Positions 23,546 to 34,570 are shown, counted from the stretch's first letter. The stretch is DNA of 64,000 nt from Branchiostoma floridae (GCF_000003815.2 NC_049988.1:21186434-21250433); one strand, 5' to 3'. Numbers and translations: made by a program. Notes: generated by a model from the sequence alone, not told the origin.

Positions 23546-24064
23546 ATATACAGAACCTTAGTCCGTGTTAAAAATCGCGAATCAGCACTCCAGCAAAAAC
23601 ACAATGTTGGCATTATTTTACTCCCATTGTAATATTGCTATTTATCTTCGGATCCGTGGTTTATGTTTGTATCTGTTTATGTTTGTTTCAGTTATTGTCT
23701 TCTATCTCTATTTTTATTGATATCTAATCATTTCTGTTTCCATGTATGACTTATTTATGTTTACTTGAAATGCAATAAATATTTTTTGTTAAATACAATG
23801 TTTGCACCACAGTTTGGAGTCTACGAAGGAGGCTACACAGAACGGCTCAATGATTAATTATGTATCACTGGTAACTGATTAATCTCTGAGCCGCTCCGTA
23901 GTTATTAGCTGACGGCCGTTATTGTCATCTAAACCATCCCTGTCCCGGGTGATGGGATGGAGTGATATCAGTGGCTGTCTGACCCAGTTCAGGCCGACGC
24001 AGTCTGGTGGAAACCGGCCAAAAGGGGATAATTGGCCGGAAGGTTACATTTCCATTTGCGCCTA
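23546..24064. other. No gene; small inverted repeat
   Basis: AACGGCTCAATGATTAATTA at 23842 pairs with TGATTAATCTCTGAGCCGCT at about 23887, forming a hairpin around GTATCACTGG. Otherwise nothing recognised. Confidence 0.5.
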
Positions 24065-24341
24065 GTCTCTACCAGACTGACTACGCTGGCTGTTATAGGG
24101 AGAATAATTTGCCAGAGGAGTTTTGCTACCTGAGGTGTTGGCCGGCCGACATTTACCATTTAAGTGTGGACTGACTCCCCTGGCCAATTTCCCTATTTTT
24201 TCCCTAATTCTACGATACCCGTACCCCCATAGGAAGGCATGGTGGAGGCCAGTGGGACTTCGCTTGGAAGGCCAAACTCCCTGGCAAATAAGACTCAAAT
24301 AATTCTCCCTAGTCAGCGTAGTCGGCTGGTCTGGCAGAGAC
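24065..24341. mobile_element. Foldback MITE containing one minisatellite-like unit
   Basis: TIRs begin GTCTCTACCAGAC and, on the other strand, GTCTCTGCCAGAC. Both continue through GACTACGCTG and AGGGAGAAT. At 24221-24249 the inside reads, on the minus strand, GCCTCCACCATGCCTTCCTA and then TGGGGGTA, which is the 22-kb minisatellite unit with two differences. Confidence 0.85.
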
Positions 24342-24706
24342 ATGTGGTGGGTTGGTAGGCTAGCCGGCTATACGGAACGGGCGTTGTGGGGACTGAAACT
24401 GAATGAAGACCTTTCTGCCACACCGGGCTATGTACAGGTCACAACAAGACATGTCGAAGGAATACCCCTTAACAGATGCAAACTACTGTAAAACTATCGT
24501 TAGATAAAATTCAACTTCTCGTTTTTCAGTTATTATGGAGATAAAAGAACAGATAACGGTATGTTTTATGATCTAAGGTTTGTCTAGCTGCATTAAGAAT
24601 ATGAATTATTCTACGGAACTTAAGTGTCTGAGTATGATGCGCTTTTTTGATGGACAGTTGAAGTGTTCATTGTCATCTAAAACAATCGCTGCCCCTGTGT
24701 AGTCTG

Positions 24707-24856
24707 TATTCTCCAAGCAGAGTCGGGGATACAAGTGGTCGGGATTTCATACGGCCCCCTTCCTCCATCTCTGCTACATAACGCGAAGTAAAGGGAAGGA
24801 TTGGTAAGAATTCCCGGCCACTACTGTCCTCTGTCCTAACCTCTGCTTGGAGAATA
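24707..24856. mobile_element. CTCCAAGCAGA-end MITE (b)
   Basis: TATTCTCCAAGCAGAG at the left and CTCTGCTTGGAGAATA at the right are perfect inverted termini. Longer imperfect pairing extends inward. Confidence 0.85.
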
Positions 24857-25678
24857 GGTGGTCTCCAGCTGGCCTCTCTCGGGACTGGGTCATTAAATCA
24901 CAGCAGAAGATGAAGTAGATTGTACTATTATGTTAATGATGGAAATATCATATGCATTTATGTATAGAAAGTACCTTCCCTCAAATCAGTTTCAGTCTAT
25001 TTATTTTACCAGGAATACATCTCAGGTCAGCGTAGACCTGTTTTTCAGGCACTCCTGGGCACATCAACAAATCAACAAATCAGTAGCACTGAAAAGGTAT
25101 ATTCTTCATGCGTTTTGACAAACCGACTGTTGTTAAACACATACAGTCCTATATTTTCAGTTCACCATTACCAAGAATCGAGATGAAGCGGAACTTATAG
25201 TATGCTAGACTTGATTTATGTTGTATTCTTTGTCTTTGTTGTGACCTGTACAGCCTGTACTTAGCTCGGCTGAGCAGAAATGTATAATAAAGGTCTTCAG
25301 TCACTCATCATATATCTCCAAGCAGATGTAATAGACTTGGCACGTCCGCGATGTTTCTGCGGTGGTGTTTTTTTTTATTTTTTATTTTTACTTTCGCCCT
25401 CATTCCACTATAGGACACCGGAAATATGCGCTACTACAGAAATATTACAAAAATACCTCCCAAACCAGCCAACCCCTTACATCTGCTTTGAGCCTATGAA
25501 TGAATGAGTCATGAATGAATGGCTGGCTGACAAAACATTGGCAAACTGCCAAAAATGGCAGAGCAGTTCTACTGGGGATTTTGGGGGCACGGAAAAGCCT
25601 GGTTCGTTCATTCTCAGCAATGTTTTCTCTTATTTGGGCCGATATGTCCAATAACGTTATATCATCCCCGAGAAACCT
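24857..25678. other. No gene; lone MITE end
   Basis: ATCTCCAAGCAGATGTAATA at 25315 is a single end of the CTCCAAGCAGA family, next to a T-rich tract. No coding region supported. Confidence 0.45.
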
Positions 25679-25871
25679 ACTCTCCAAGCAGAGGTTCGGC
25701 TCCGACTGTTGTTGTTTTTACGTGTTTTAGGCGTTTTTATCTATCGGTCTCTCTATTTTGTGCTATTGTCTTCCCGAAAATTTCACAAAATAGAAAGCCC
25801 TATAAAAACGGGATAAAAACGCCCAAAATACGTCAAAAACAGCCGAAGCCGACAGTCTGCTTGAAGAGTAA
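25679..25871. mobile_element. CTCCAAGCAGA-end MITE (c)
   Basis: ACTCTCCAAGCAGAGGTTCG, GCTCCGACTGTTG and CGTTTTTATC at the left pair with AAAAACG, AACAGCCGAAGCCGACAG and CTGCTTGAAGAGT at the right. Same family as 30775-30959. Confidence 0.85.
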
Positions 25872-25944
25872 TTAAACAGACGAGTCCCCGGTGCCTAGCC
25901 GGCTTGATGATTTTTGGTGCCGAATCCTGACTGTGTCTACTACC

Positions 25945-26111
25945 CGATGATAAGTTTGCGGGGATTAATTTCGCGGTAGTGGGAAAAAGACTGTTCGCTG
26001 TGGTTTTAATAAGTTCGCGGTAGCACCATTCATTTACTGCCATGGAAAAATGGTTTTAAGTTCACGGCAAATTTGCAACTCGAAAAACGCGAAGATTTCT
26101 GCATTTTACAG
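25945..26111 (-). mobile_element. CTGTAAATGCA-end MITE (copy 6, reversed)
   Basis: Carries TTCGCGGTAGCACCATTC, TTACTGCCATGG and ends GCATTTTACAGTA. It matches the reverse of the 43342-43559 element. The left end is decayed. Confidence 0.8.
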
Positions 26112-26279
26112 TATCCAGCCGTATTATTATAGCTCCTGAGACTCTTATATCCTTCTATTAGCTGAGAGGACAGAAGAAACTCGAGGGCTATATGAAAACA
26201 CGGTTGGATACCAGGCTAACCAAATGAGACACGTGCCCAGCTGATTCAAATGATGTTTACATGTCGCTGGTCACGGTTG

Positions 26280-26620
26280 GGTCAGGGTGCGCCGAGTGTT
26301 TGCTGTGCCGTCATCTGACGCAACTGTGACGCTCAATGACGGGTAAATGTCATGCCCGTCCTGTTGTTTCTACAGGAGTGTTTGCTGGACCGTCATCTGA
26401 CGCAACTGTGACGCTCAATGACGGGTAAATATCATGCCCGTCCTGTTGTTTCTACAGGAGTGTTTGCTGGACCGTCATCTGACGCAACTGTGACGCTCAA
26501 TGACGGGTAAATATCATGCCCATCCTGTTATTTCTACAGGAGTGTTTGCTGGACCGTCATCTGACGCAACTGTGACGCTCAATGACGGGTAAATATCATG
26601 CCCATCCTGTTATTTCTACA
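26280..26620. repeat. About 82-bp minisatellite, four copies
   Basis: Units start at about 26296, 26378, 26460 and 26541 with GTGTTTGCTGGACCGTCAT. Each ends CTGTTGTTTCTACAGG or similar. A single fifth unit is at 27058-27138 in the downstream duplicate. Confidence 0.93.
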
Positions 26621-27421
26621 GACGCGTCCTGGTGTAGCAATTCACTGTGTTCTGCTACACTGTGGCGTCTCGGTTTACTGTGAAGCTCGTTTATTAAACA
26701 TCTATCAAATAATACTTCCGTGATCATACTAATCCATGAATTCATCAAGTACATGTAGTTGGAAAATCCTTGAAGAACTTGTATCGAATTTGTACCGTAT
26801 GACATGCTCGTAATTTGTGCACGATTTGGGACACAGATTCCGGCTTATATAGAAGAAGAACTTTATTGCGCAACGATCCTACACGGTACAATGTATGGCA
26901 AAAAAAGAGGAAGAAACAAACTTATCATCCTAATTACGAAAACAAGTATCAAACTTAGTACATATGCAGATATATATCATCACAACGATGGCACCGAGTA
27001 AACTGTCCTAGCTGCCCGATCCCGGCTGGCCCCCAGGGTAGGCCAGGGTGTGCCGAGTGTTTGCTGGACCGTCATCTGACGCAACTGTGACGCTCAATGA
27101 CGGGTAAATATCATGCCCGTCCTGTTGTTTCTACAGGCGTGCCTGGTCTAGCAGCCCACTGTTTTCTACTGCTGCAGTGGTGTCTCGGCTTACTGCGAGA
27201 AAAAACATGACAAGCAAATAGAAAATGTTTACCTTCACGTGGTCAAGCCTAAAAAAATACTGCTCAGTTTATTCTCAATGAAACACATGAACCCGTGATC
27301 ATAATAATCCATGAATTCATCAAGTAACGTTACATGTAGTTGGAAAAATCCTTGAAGAACTTGTAAAGGTTCTAATTTCAAAAAGACACTGAAGCGAGGC
27401 GGAATTTGTACCGTATGATAT

Positions 27422-27513
27422 CCACTAGCCTGGTTACCAAACCCCAGCCCGATCTCAAGTATCTATCGTGCAGGAAAGATATATCTTGAGGTTGGGGTAT
27501 GGAATCCAGGCTA
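27422..27513. mobile_element. 92-bp palindromic insert with GATAT target duplication
   Basis: Arms are CTAGCCTGGTTACCAAACCC, then CAAGTATCT, against AGATATATCTTGAG, GGTATGGAATCCAGGCTA. GATAT is on both sides (27417-27421, 27514-27518). The paralogous copy at about 26795-26805 lacks the insert. Confidence 0.88.
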
Positions 27514-27692
27514 GATATGCACGTAATTTGTAATTTGCACGATTTGGGACACAGATTCCTTATACTATTATATCATCACAACGACGGTATGCTAAACCAA
27601 AGCGCGTTTTCTTGACAAAGCCTACTTGGTATAATGGAACCTTCTTGCTGTTCCAACCTAATTACAACTCTCTTTCGCTCCAGAAATTATAG

Positions 27693-27865
27693 AATGATAA
27701 TAGCCTTTATTGCACATTCATGCCCTATCGGGCTAAATGCAGGCGTATAACGTTAGATACAAAAGGTAGTAATCCAGTACACATGGTTTCTAAGACTATT
27801 TCTAAAACACGGACTCTAAAACTAGTCTAGTACATTTGTTCGGCTTCTTCTCGTTTCTTAGTGAT
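27693..27865 (-). mobile_element. Retroposon 3' end, CR1/SINE-like (copy 1)
   Basis: AATGATAATAGCCTTTATTG, then GCCCTATCGGGCTAAATGCA and TTCGGCTTCTTCTCGTTTCT. It matches 29768-29950 over its length. A short target-like repeat flanks the left end, which on the minus strand is the 3' end. Family inferred. Confidence 0.55.
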
Positions 27866-28359
27866 GTTAGATATATCCCTGCTTTCTTTACATTCTGCCT
27901 ATTGCCCATGGCATAGCTTCTACTGTCGAGAATTGACGAGACGGACCAGACTAACAGACAAACTTGTTTTAGGTCTGCCACACTTCACACGCAAACCGCA
28001 GCACTCTGATGGCAATGGTGTTTGTTGTTCTAAGGAGTCGCGTAATCCACGCTATTCAGAGAAATATACTAACATACATAGAGTACTTTTACTTAAGACG
28101 TTTAAAGGAACGTGGGTGTTTGCGGAGACATAAAAGCGCTATTTTACTTTGAGGTTAATGAAATAATGTTGCGCTGCCGTAAGCTAGATTTCGCATGAAT
28201 ATAACATGAGGTCCCGTTCATGGGGCACTGTTAACAGTTTATGGGAAAATGTAGATTGACGATGTGACGACCATGTTTGAAAAGCTACAATGTCATTCCC
28301 TCTTTGGCAATTCTGAAATCATATTTTTCAGAAATATAAACCAGAAGCCGCTTATGATT

Positions 28360-28775
28360 CAGGAGTTATGTAAATGTTGTTATTTCTGGAGTAAAATGTT
28401 GTTAATTAAGGATTTATGTAAAATGTTGTTAATTTATGAGTTATGTAAAATGTTGTTAATTAAAGAGTTATGTAAAATGTTTTTAATTAAAGAGTTATGT
28501 AAATGTTGCTAATTAAGGAGTTATGTAAAATGTTGTTAATTCAGGAGTTATGTAAAATGTTGTTAATTCAAGAGTTATGTAAAATGTTGCTAATTAATGA
28601 GTTATGTAAAATGTTGCTAATTAAGGAGTTATGTAAAATGTTGTTAATTAAAGAGTTATGTAAAATGTTGTTAATTCAGGAGTTATGTAAAATGTTGTTA
28701 ATTTATGAGTTATGTAAATGTTGTTAATTCAGGAATTATGTTAAATGTTGTTAATTCAGGAATTATGTAAAATGT
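28360..28775. repeat. About 27-bp AT-rich minisatellite, about 15 copies
   Basis: Unit AGTTATGTAAAATGTTGTTA followed by ATTAAGG. The period is mostly 27, so a nine-residue repeated frame appears by chance. Composition and lack of context argue against coding. Confidence 0.93.
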
Positions 28776-29049
28776 TGTGCTATGCCGAAGGGCCATTTTT
28801 GCCTGTTGGCCGGTTTGTATCATGAATACATGTGTTATATAAGTCACGCTCTAAGTATAGTGAACCCTCCTATTACTTTCATGTTCTCGGGAGATATGAA
28901 AGACAACAAAAGACACCAAACTAACCGAAAAGTATTCAGGAGCAAACCTTGTGCTTATTTAGTGATAAACACTTTAATTTTTCGTTTCCTTAAACAGCCC
29001 GGCCGGATCCCGGATTGGAAATGTTGTACTAGCATACACGTTAAGACTG

Positions 29050-29232
29050 CTGTAAATGCAGAAACTTTCGCGTTGGTTTAATGTTCGCGGTTTTCGAGGT
29101 GGCCGCTTCACCGCGAACTTAAAACCACCACGAACATTTTTCTATGGCAGTAAAAGACTACAGAGCATGGTGCTACCGCGAACTTAAAACCACCGCGACA
29201 AGTCGCTACCGCGAACTCAAATGCATTTGCAG
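29050..29232 (+). mobile_element. CTGTAAATGCA-end MITE (copy 1)
   Basis: Begins CTGTAAATGCAGAAACTTTC and ends AAATGCATTTGCAG before TA. The interior has repeated ACCGCGAAC and TTAAAACCACC blocks and the centre CAGTAAAAGACTACAGAGC. Confidence 0.85.
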
Positions 29233-29767
29233 TATATATGCCATACATCAAAGAATGTTTATACCGTAGAACCAATAGTGATAATGACACCCTAGACTCA
29301 ATATGTTGACTTGTTCATATCTTTAGATACTCATATATGTCTGTTTAGTTGTACTGTGAGTAGTTTATAGACCTTACGAGAGTCGAGGTACGTTTGTTGT
29401 GTCAATAAAGATTTCTTCTGTAAATCAAACTTCCCACAGCCCGTCCGCTGCCCTTAGAAAACGTGGGAGGAGAGGAGGCCTAATCATCCCCTAACAGTCA
29501 GAAACTGTGAAACACGGGCTCCGCTATAAGCGTGATTTAATCAGGCCATCATCTCAGCGGCCTACAGTTTAATCTCGGTCTGCTGTGGTGTCGGAAATTA
29601 CAACCCTTGTTCCGGCCCGTCATGACGTCATCACGACGTTTGTTTCATCACACGGAGGAAAACTCGTTACCGGAGCGCTTCCGTTACCATGGTTACCGGA
29701 GCTCTGCCTTCATGCTAATGGTGTCATATTTCACTGTCGGGAGGTTTTACATTACCCGCTTTATTGG
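29233..29767. other. No gene recognised
   Basis: Contains a palindromic CGTTACCATGGTTACCGG at about 29683 that resembles an RFX X-box. No exon supported. Confidence 0.4.
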
Positions 29768-29950
29768 ATGAATGAATGATAGCTTTTATTGCCATTCCTA
29801 CAATGCTCTATAGGGCTGAGTACAGGAAGACAGATACAAAATTCGCAGTAAAGTACACATTGTGACATTGAGAGGACATCTAGATCTACTGTTTAAAAAG
29901 TGCACTCATTTGTTCGCCTTCTTCTCGTCTCTTAGTGACCTTGAACATGT
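29768..29950 (-). mobile_element. Retroposon 3' end, CR1/SINE-like (copy 2)
   Basis: GAATGAATGATAGCTTTTAT, then GCTCTATAGGGCTGAGTACA and TTTGTTCGCCTTCTTCTCGT. The GAATGAATG end resembles the ATTC-type tails of CR1-like elements. Matches 27693-27865. Confidence 0.6.
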
Positions 29951-30021
29951 AGTATGAGATGTGTTTGTATGTTATAGTATGATCAAAATGCATAAGAAAT
30001 ATGAGGTTTTTTTTACACGGC

Positions 30022-30118
30022 CAATGCACACTCCTAGGCCGGCTACGCCTTTCCCAGCTTTTGATACTACTTGGAGATTATTTATAAATAGGATCTGCTT
30101 GGAGATTATTCATAAATA
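30022..30118. mobile_element. Truncated CTCCAAGCAGA-end MITE (g)
   Basis: Matches the right half of the 32203 and 37327 elements (CACTCCTAGGCCGGCT, CAGCTTTTGATACTA, GGATCTGCTTGGAGATTA). The left half is absent. Confidence 0.7.
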
Positions 30119-30268
30119 GCGGACTGGCGACGCGTCAACGTTCATCAATTCCAGATTGTGAGGGCTTTGACTTGATAATGACGTCACAAGTTCAATGTTG
30201 TAACATCTTCCACAAGCAAGGACCAGCTTCTACATAATGTCCCTGTCATAATCAATGCTATCAGTATA

Positions 30269-30476
30269 CTGTAAATGCATAAATGTTCGCGGTGGATTAA
30301 TGTTTGCGGTTTTCGCGGCGGCCGCTTCACCGCGAATTTAAAACCACCGCGAACATTTTCCCATAACAGTAAGAGACTACAGTGCATGGCGCTACCGCGA
30401 AATTAAAACCACCGCGAAGAGTCCATTTTCCCGCTATCGCGAAATTAAATCCCCGCGAACTTAAATACATGTACAG
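30269..30476 (+). mobile_element. CTGTAAATGCA-end MITE (copy 2)
   Basis: TA on both sides (30267-30268, 30477-30478). Ends CTGTAAATGCATAAATGTTC and TTAAATACATGTACAG. About 90 percent like the copy at 43342. Confidence 0.9.
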
Positions 30477-30774
30477 TAATCTACCGTATCTAGAAGTAAG
30501 ATGCCTTATATGGCACTGTTTGATGACGACACATCCTGTTTGGAGGCTTGTAAGCGCATTTCCTGTGGATTATGAAATCATATTTCCACAGAAACCGCTT
30601 TGGGAGAACGATAGCCTATGATGTGGATATCTGGCTAGATTTGGAAGGGAAACTAGCTGATTACTTATACGGTGTCGTTTTTATGACGTCAGTATGATGG
30701 CGTCGGTAATAGGTGTAGGCGCTCACCCGTGTCTAGAAAGATCAATTTCCCTGTTTTGAAATTTGTGATTACCG

Positions 30775-30959
30775 TACTCGCCAAGCAGAGGTTAGGCTCC
30801 GGCTGTTTTTTTAACGTTTTTTAGTCGTTTTTATCGGGCTTTCTATTTCGTCATTTTTCTTGAAGTACGCCAGCCAAACTGGTTAGGTTTTGACACAGCA
30901 AGATGAATTTAAAAGACGTTAAAAAAACAGCCGGAGCCTAACCTCTGCTTGGAGAGTAG
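30775..30959. mobile_element. CTCCAAGCAGA-end MITE (d)
   Basis: Nearly perfect TIRs of about 40 bp: TACTCGCCAAGCAGAGGTTA, GGCTCCGGCTGTTTTTTTAA and the matching right arm ending GGAGAGTA. It directly abuts the element at 30961. Confidence 0.92.
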
Positions 30960-30960
30960 A

Positions 30961-31917
30961 TTGCCGGACATGCTGGCGACAAGAGGAAAGAACACAAATG
31001 TTACTGCCCAAATATGGATGATGATTACAATACATACGATTTTTACACAATTGTGTGGCCGATTTTCAATGACAAATCAGGCAAATGTTACGTAAAATTA
31101 CATATTCCCTATATACTGATTAACATATCATAATTTCACCAGGTGCCATTATACCGCCACCTCAACAAAACGTCAGTATAGAGGTATTCCCAAGATTGTC
31201 TTGAACACTGAATGTCAAATACAATTCAGATATTACGTTTTGAAGACAATCTTGAGAAGGCCTCTATAACAAGGTCTTTTTGAGGTGGCGGTCTAATGGC
31301 ACCTGGTGGAATTATGCGAATGTATGTAACATCGAGTCCTAATAAATCTATCAACATATATCATTACAGACTACATCATACTTCTAGATCTCCTTCTGTT
31401 GTAATCCTGCTTTTGCAACATCAAATTTATCAGAAACATTTCCAAACTTCGCTGTTTATGGAAACGAAATATAGATTCTGAAGTGTACGCGTAGAAATAC
31501 TAGACTCCGTTGCAGTCTTCGAAAAGGGCTGATTTTTATTGGGGGGGGGGGGGCGTTGGTTCGCGATTTTCAACATTGGCTGGGTTCTCTTGTGCCGGGA
31601 AAGGGACTTTGCTGTGAAAGGGACTTTGCCGTGATAGCGATTTTGGCCCGTCCCGAATTGTATACACAAACAATGCCCTAATGACTATTGTCTTCACGTC
31701 TTGTGTAGTTCTGTGTTTTTTTCGGTTTGGAAACTGATTTTCAAGCAAATACTGCTTTGTAAATAGCCGAATGTGTAATTTTACGCAAGATCTACGGGTT
31801 CTATCATTGAAAATTGGTCACACAGTTGTGTAAAATCACCTATACTCCGATTATCATCCATATTTGGGCAGTAATATCTTGTGTGTGCTTTGCTCTCGTC
31901 CCCAGGATGTCCGGTAA
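30961..31917. mobile_element. 957-bp DNA transposon with about 110-bp TIRs, nested MITE inside
   Basis: Termini TTGCCGGACATGCTGG and, reversed, TTACCGGACATCCTGG. Both continue through ACTGCCCAAATATGGATGAT and TTTACACAA-TGTGTG to TTTTCAATGA. A second inverted-repeat element sits inside at 31129-31316. The interior also has a G-run (about 31541-31553). No transposase frame. Confidence 0.88.
31129..31316. mobile_element. Nested MITE, CACCAGGTGCCATTA ends
   Basis: Arms CATAATTTCACCAGGTGCCA, TTATACCGCCACCTCAA and AGATTGTCTT pair with AAGACAATCTTGAG, TTGAGGTGGCGG and TGGCACCTGGTGGAATTATG. Confidence 0.9.
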
Positions 31918-32202
31918 ACCTCGGTCAGTGACCAAACCAAATACGCCATCTAAACAGAGGTAGACCGGATGTTGGACTTATCAGAAAATGAACAGACTTG
32001 ATCAGACATTCATACGTTTTGGCGCTTGCAGGTCGACGAAAATAACAAGAGCGGTCAGTGACCCCTCCAACCACGCTATCTCGTCAGCGAAGCGTTTTGC
32101 CGTCAGACCCGGGTTGATTGGGTGATGGTGTCCTGATTTTCCTGCCGGCTATAGCGGTGATGAGGTACTATATAACCCGCCCACACAGCGCTCGCACCTT
32201 AC

Positions 32203-32381
32203 TAATCTCCAAGCAGATCCTACAAAAGCATAAGACACATGTAGTACCAAACTAGCCAAGGAGTGTAGTCAGCCAAAATGTGCCCATTTGCCCGATAGCC
32301 AAACACACTCCTAAGCCAGCTTCACTCCTCTGCCAGCTTTTGATACTATCTTATGCTACCGTAGGATCTGCTTGCAGATTA
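32203..32381. mobile_element. CTCCAAGCAGA-end MITE (e)
   Basis: TAATCTCCAAGCAGATCCTA at the left, TAGGATCTGCTTGCAGATTA at the right. The interior CATAAGAC..AGTACCAAACTAGCC pairs with AGCTTTTGATACTATCTTATG. Confidence 0.9.
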
Positions 32382-32427
32382 CACCTTACAGTGCGCCTGC
32401 TTTTGTAAACATTTGTGACGCCGCCCT

Positions 32428-32597
32428 AGGATGAGGTCACATTTCCAAACCGGGGGCCGGCCGGGCAGCGTTCTGGAACAAAAGTATGGTATAAAATACA
32501 CCCCCCCAAAAACTACACAAGACATAAAGAGAATGCATAAACAGATATTTTTACGTGTGCATTTCTATTTTTCGTTTCCACAAGCAGCCCGAATCAC
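32428..32597. mobile_element. Diverged copy of the 37054 MITE
   Basis: TAGGATGAGGTCACATTTCC, AAACCGGGGGCCGGCCGGGC, later ATTTTTCGTTTCCACAAGCA. A third trace is at 28975-29015. The right terminus is not clear. Confidence 0.55.
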
Positions 32598-32936
32598 ATG
32601 TACTGTCTTGCTCGCAAATTGCGACGTGTTTTATTATGATTTGAGAGGTAAAAAAAAGGGTTTTGATCATCATTGATTTTGGTATTGATCACTTCATCTA
32701 GTGCTATTGTAATTCACTGCAGACCGTGGAACAATTTAACCTTAATGCCTGCCATTGTGTGGTCAACTTTAATGATGTCGTCAACGAACCATTCACTCAT
32801 TCATTCATTTCTCTACTATACAAGAAACTCAGGAATCACAATCACAATCACAGTCCGCATAAAAAGACTGGCAGTAATTCATTAGTTCACCAGGCCATTC
32901 GTCTATCTATGATAAGACAACAAGTTTATACGTCGA

Positions 32937-33068
32937 TGTAGGTTAGACATCCAGGTAATAAGATACGCCAAAAAGTACTACTGTAGTTACTCAAGCAACT
33001 GGATATGGTTTTGGAAACGGTCAGACGTTTCGGATAGAATCCACTATCCTTCGTCAGACACTGGTAAC
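32937..33068 (+). mobile_element. Retroelement tail, Penelope-like (copy 2)
   Basis: GTAGGTTAGACATCCAGGTA, AAGATACGCCAAAAAGTA, AGTTACTCAAGCAACTGG, GAAACGGTCAGACGTTTCGG. Inverse of 3751-3880. Confidence 0.45.
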
Positions 33069-33069
33069 C

Positions 33070-33895
33070 ATGGTAACGTTACGCACGAACTTGCCGCTAT
33101 GTGAAAGCGCGGGAAATGGTTTTGAAATAGAAACCTTCAGACATTCTGTCTCACAGAAGTGCACACTGACACGCACAGTGGTGGGTTTGACGTATAAACA
33201 TATCAACATGCTTTCTTCTTACTACTTCAAGGCGGCGGTTCATGAAAGGGCAGGAACGGTACAGAGATGGAACCATTTAAACATCCTCGCACATGTACAC
33301 CGTGAGGCGTACACACGAACTTGCGGCAGTGACAAAAGGCGGGACTGAACGCTACAGAAAAAGAAACCTTCAGACATTCTGTCACACACAGGCGTACTCA
33401 CAGCGATGAAATGGTGAGAAACGGTATTGAAATGGAACCTTCAGACATTCTGGCATGAAGAGGTACACACGAACACACACAGCCGTGAAACGGCGGGAAA
33501 CGGCATTGAAATAGAACCATTCAGAAATTCTCTCACAGACGTAACGTTACACACGAACTTGCGGCGGTGAGAAAGGGCGTGAAACGGTACTGAAATAGAA
33601 CCATTTAGACATTCTGGCTCGCAGGTACGCACAGCGTTCGGTTTGACGTATAAACATGTTCCTTTTCTTTTGACTAGCGGTGAAAAGGGCGGGAAACGGT
33701 AAAATAGAAACCTTCAGACATTCTGTCTCACAGAAGCTTAAGTACGCACGGAACACGCACGGTGGTGGGTTTGACGTATAACATAATTTCTTTTGACTAG
33801 CGGTGAAAAGGGTGGGAAACGGTAAAATACAAACATTCAGACATTCTGTCTCACAGAAGTACGCACGCACACGCAGAGTTGGCGGTTTGACGTCG
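33070..33895. repeat. About 85-100 bp tandem repeat, about nine copies
   Basis: Units share GGGCGGGAAACGGT, TGAAATAGAACCTTCAGACA, TTCTGTCTCACAGAAG, TACGCACGAACACGCAC and GTGGGTTTGACGTATAAACA. Length varies by small deletions. Confidence 0.9.
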
Positions 33896-34117
33896 GTCCT
33901 ATATTCAGGGGATATCCTGATAATTGTACCGCCTACAGTTGTGTTCCATGGAGCACGTAGTCAGTCACAAGGCCTGGCTACTGTGTCAGATCGCTGCACA
34001 CGTTTGTAATTATAGAGGCGTGGCTCCTGTATTCTCCAAGCAGAGGTTAGGGTTGTGCGGGTAGTAGTAGCGCGATTACTTACACACACAGATAGACACG
34101 CATAGAAACTCAAATAA

Positions 34118-34155
<38 letters not shown>

Positions 34156-34165
34156 ACGCACGCAC

Positions 34166-34200
<35 letters not shown>

Positions 34201-34302
34201 AACACACACGCACGCACACACACACACACATACACACACACAACCACACACACATACACACATACACACACAAGCAAACACACACACACACACACACACA
34301 CT
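34118..34302. repeat. CA/TG microsatellite
   Basis: Imperfect ACACAC run with occasional AAAC and GCAC interruptions. Long cysteine-valine frames on the minus strand are artefacts of it. Confidence 0.98.
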
Positions 34303-34448
34303 TTATACTCACTCACTCCACACATTCTCCATATACCCAGCGTAGTAAGTTTGGCAGAGACAAGTCGGTTTTCACGTCTGTCCCATTCCAGAGATGTTTG
34401 GATCATTACACCGTCTACTGCTTGCGTACTTTATAACCCTCCTGTCGG

Positions 34449-34570
34449 GAATATCAGAGCTCTGACCACCACACTCTGTACGTGTTCCCGTAGGTAATAT
34501 CAGAGCTCTGACCACCACACTCTGTACGTGTTCCCGCCGGTAATATCAGAGCTCTGACCATCACACCCGG
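34449..34570. repeat. 46-bp tandem repeat, 2.6 copies
   Basis: AATATCAGAGCTCTGACCAC starts at 34450, 34496 and 34542. Confidence 0.93.

Larger units (their letters stand above)
26280..27560. repeat. Tandem segmental duplication
   Basis: Copy 1 spans about 26280-26840 and copy 2 about 27042-27558. Both contain GTGCGCCGAGTGTTTGCTG or similar, AATCCATGAATTCATCAAGT, CATGTAGTTGGAAAA and GATTTGGGACACAGATTCC in order. Copy 1 has four minisatellite units and copy 2 has one. Copy 2 alone carries the hairpin insert at 27422-27513. Confidence 0.9.

Noticed and set aside
27861-28133. 90-codon open frame beginning MMLDISLLSLHS
   Set aside because: Begins at the edge of a retroposon tail and has no recognised domain or splice context.
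28264-28727. Nine-residue repeat protein (MLLIKELCK type)
   Set aside because: Comes from a 27-bp AT-rich minisatellite. Units of other lengths break the frame and there is no gene context.
34110-34406. Cysteine-valine rich open frames
   Set aside because: Translation of a CA microsatellite.
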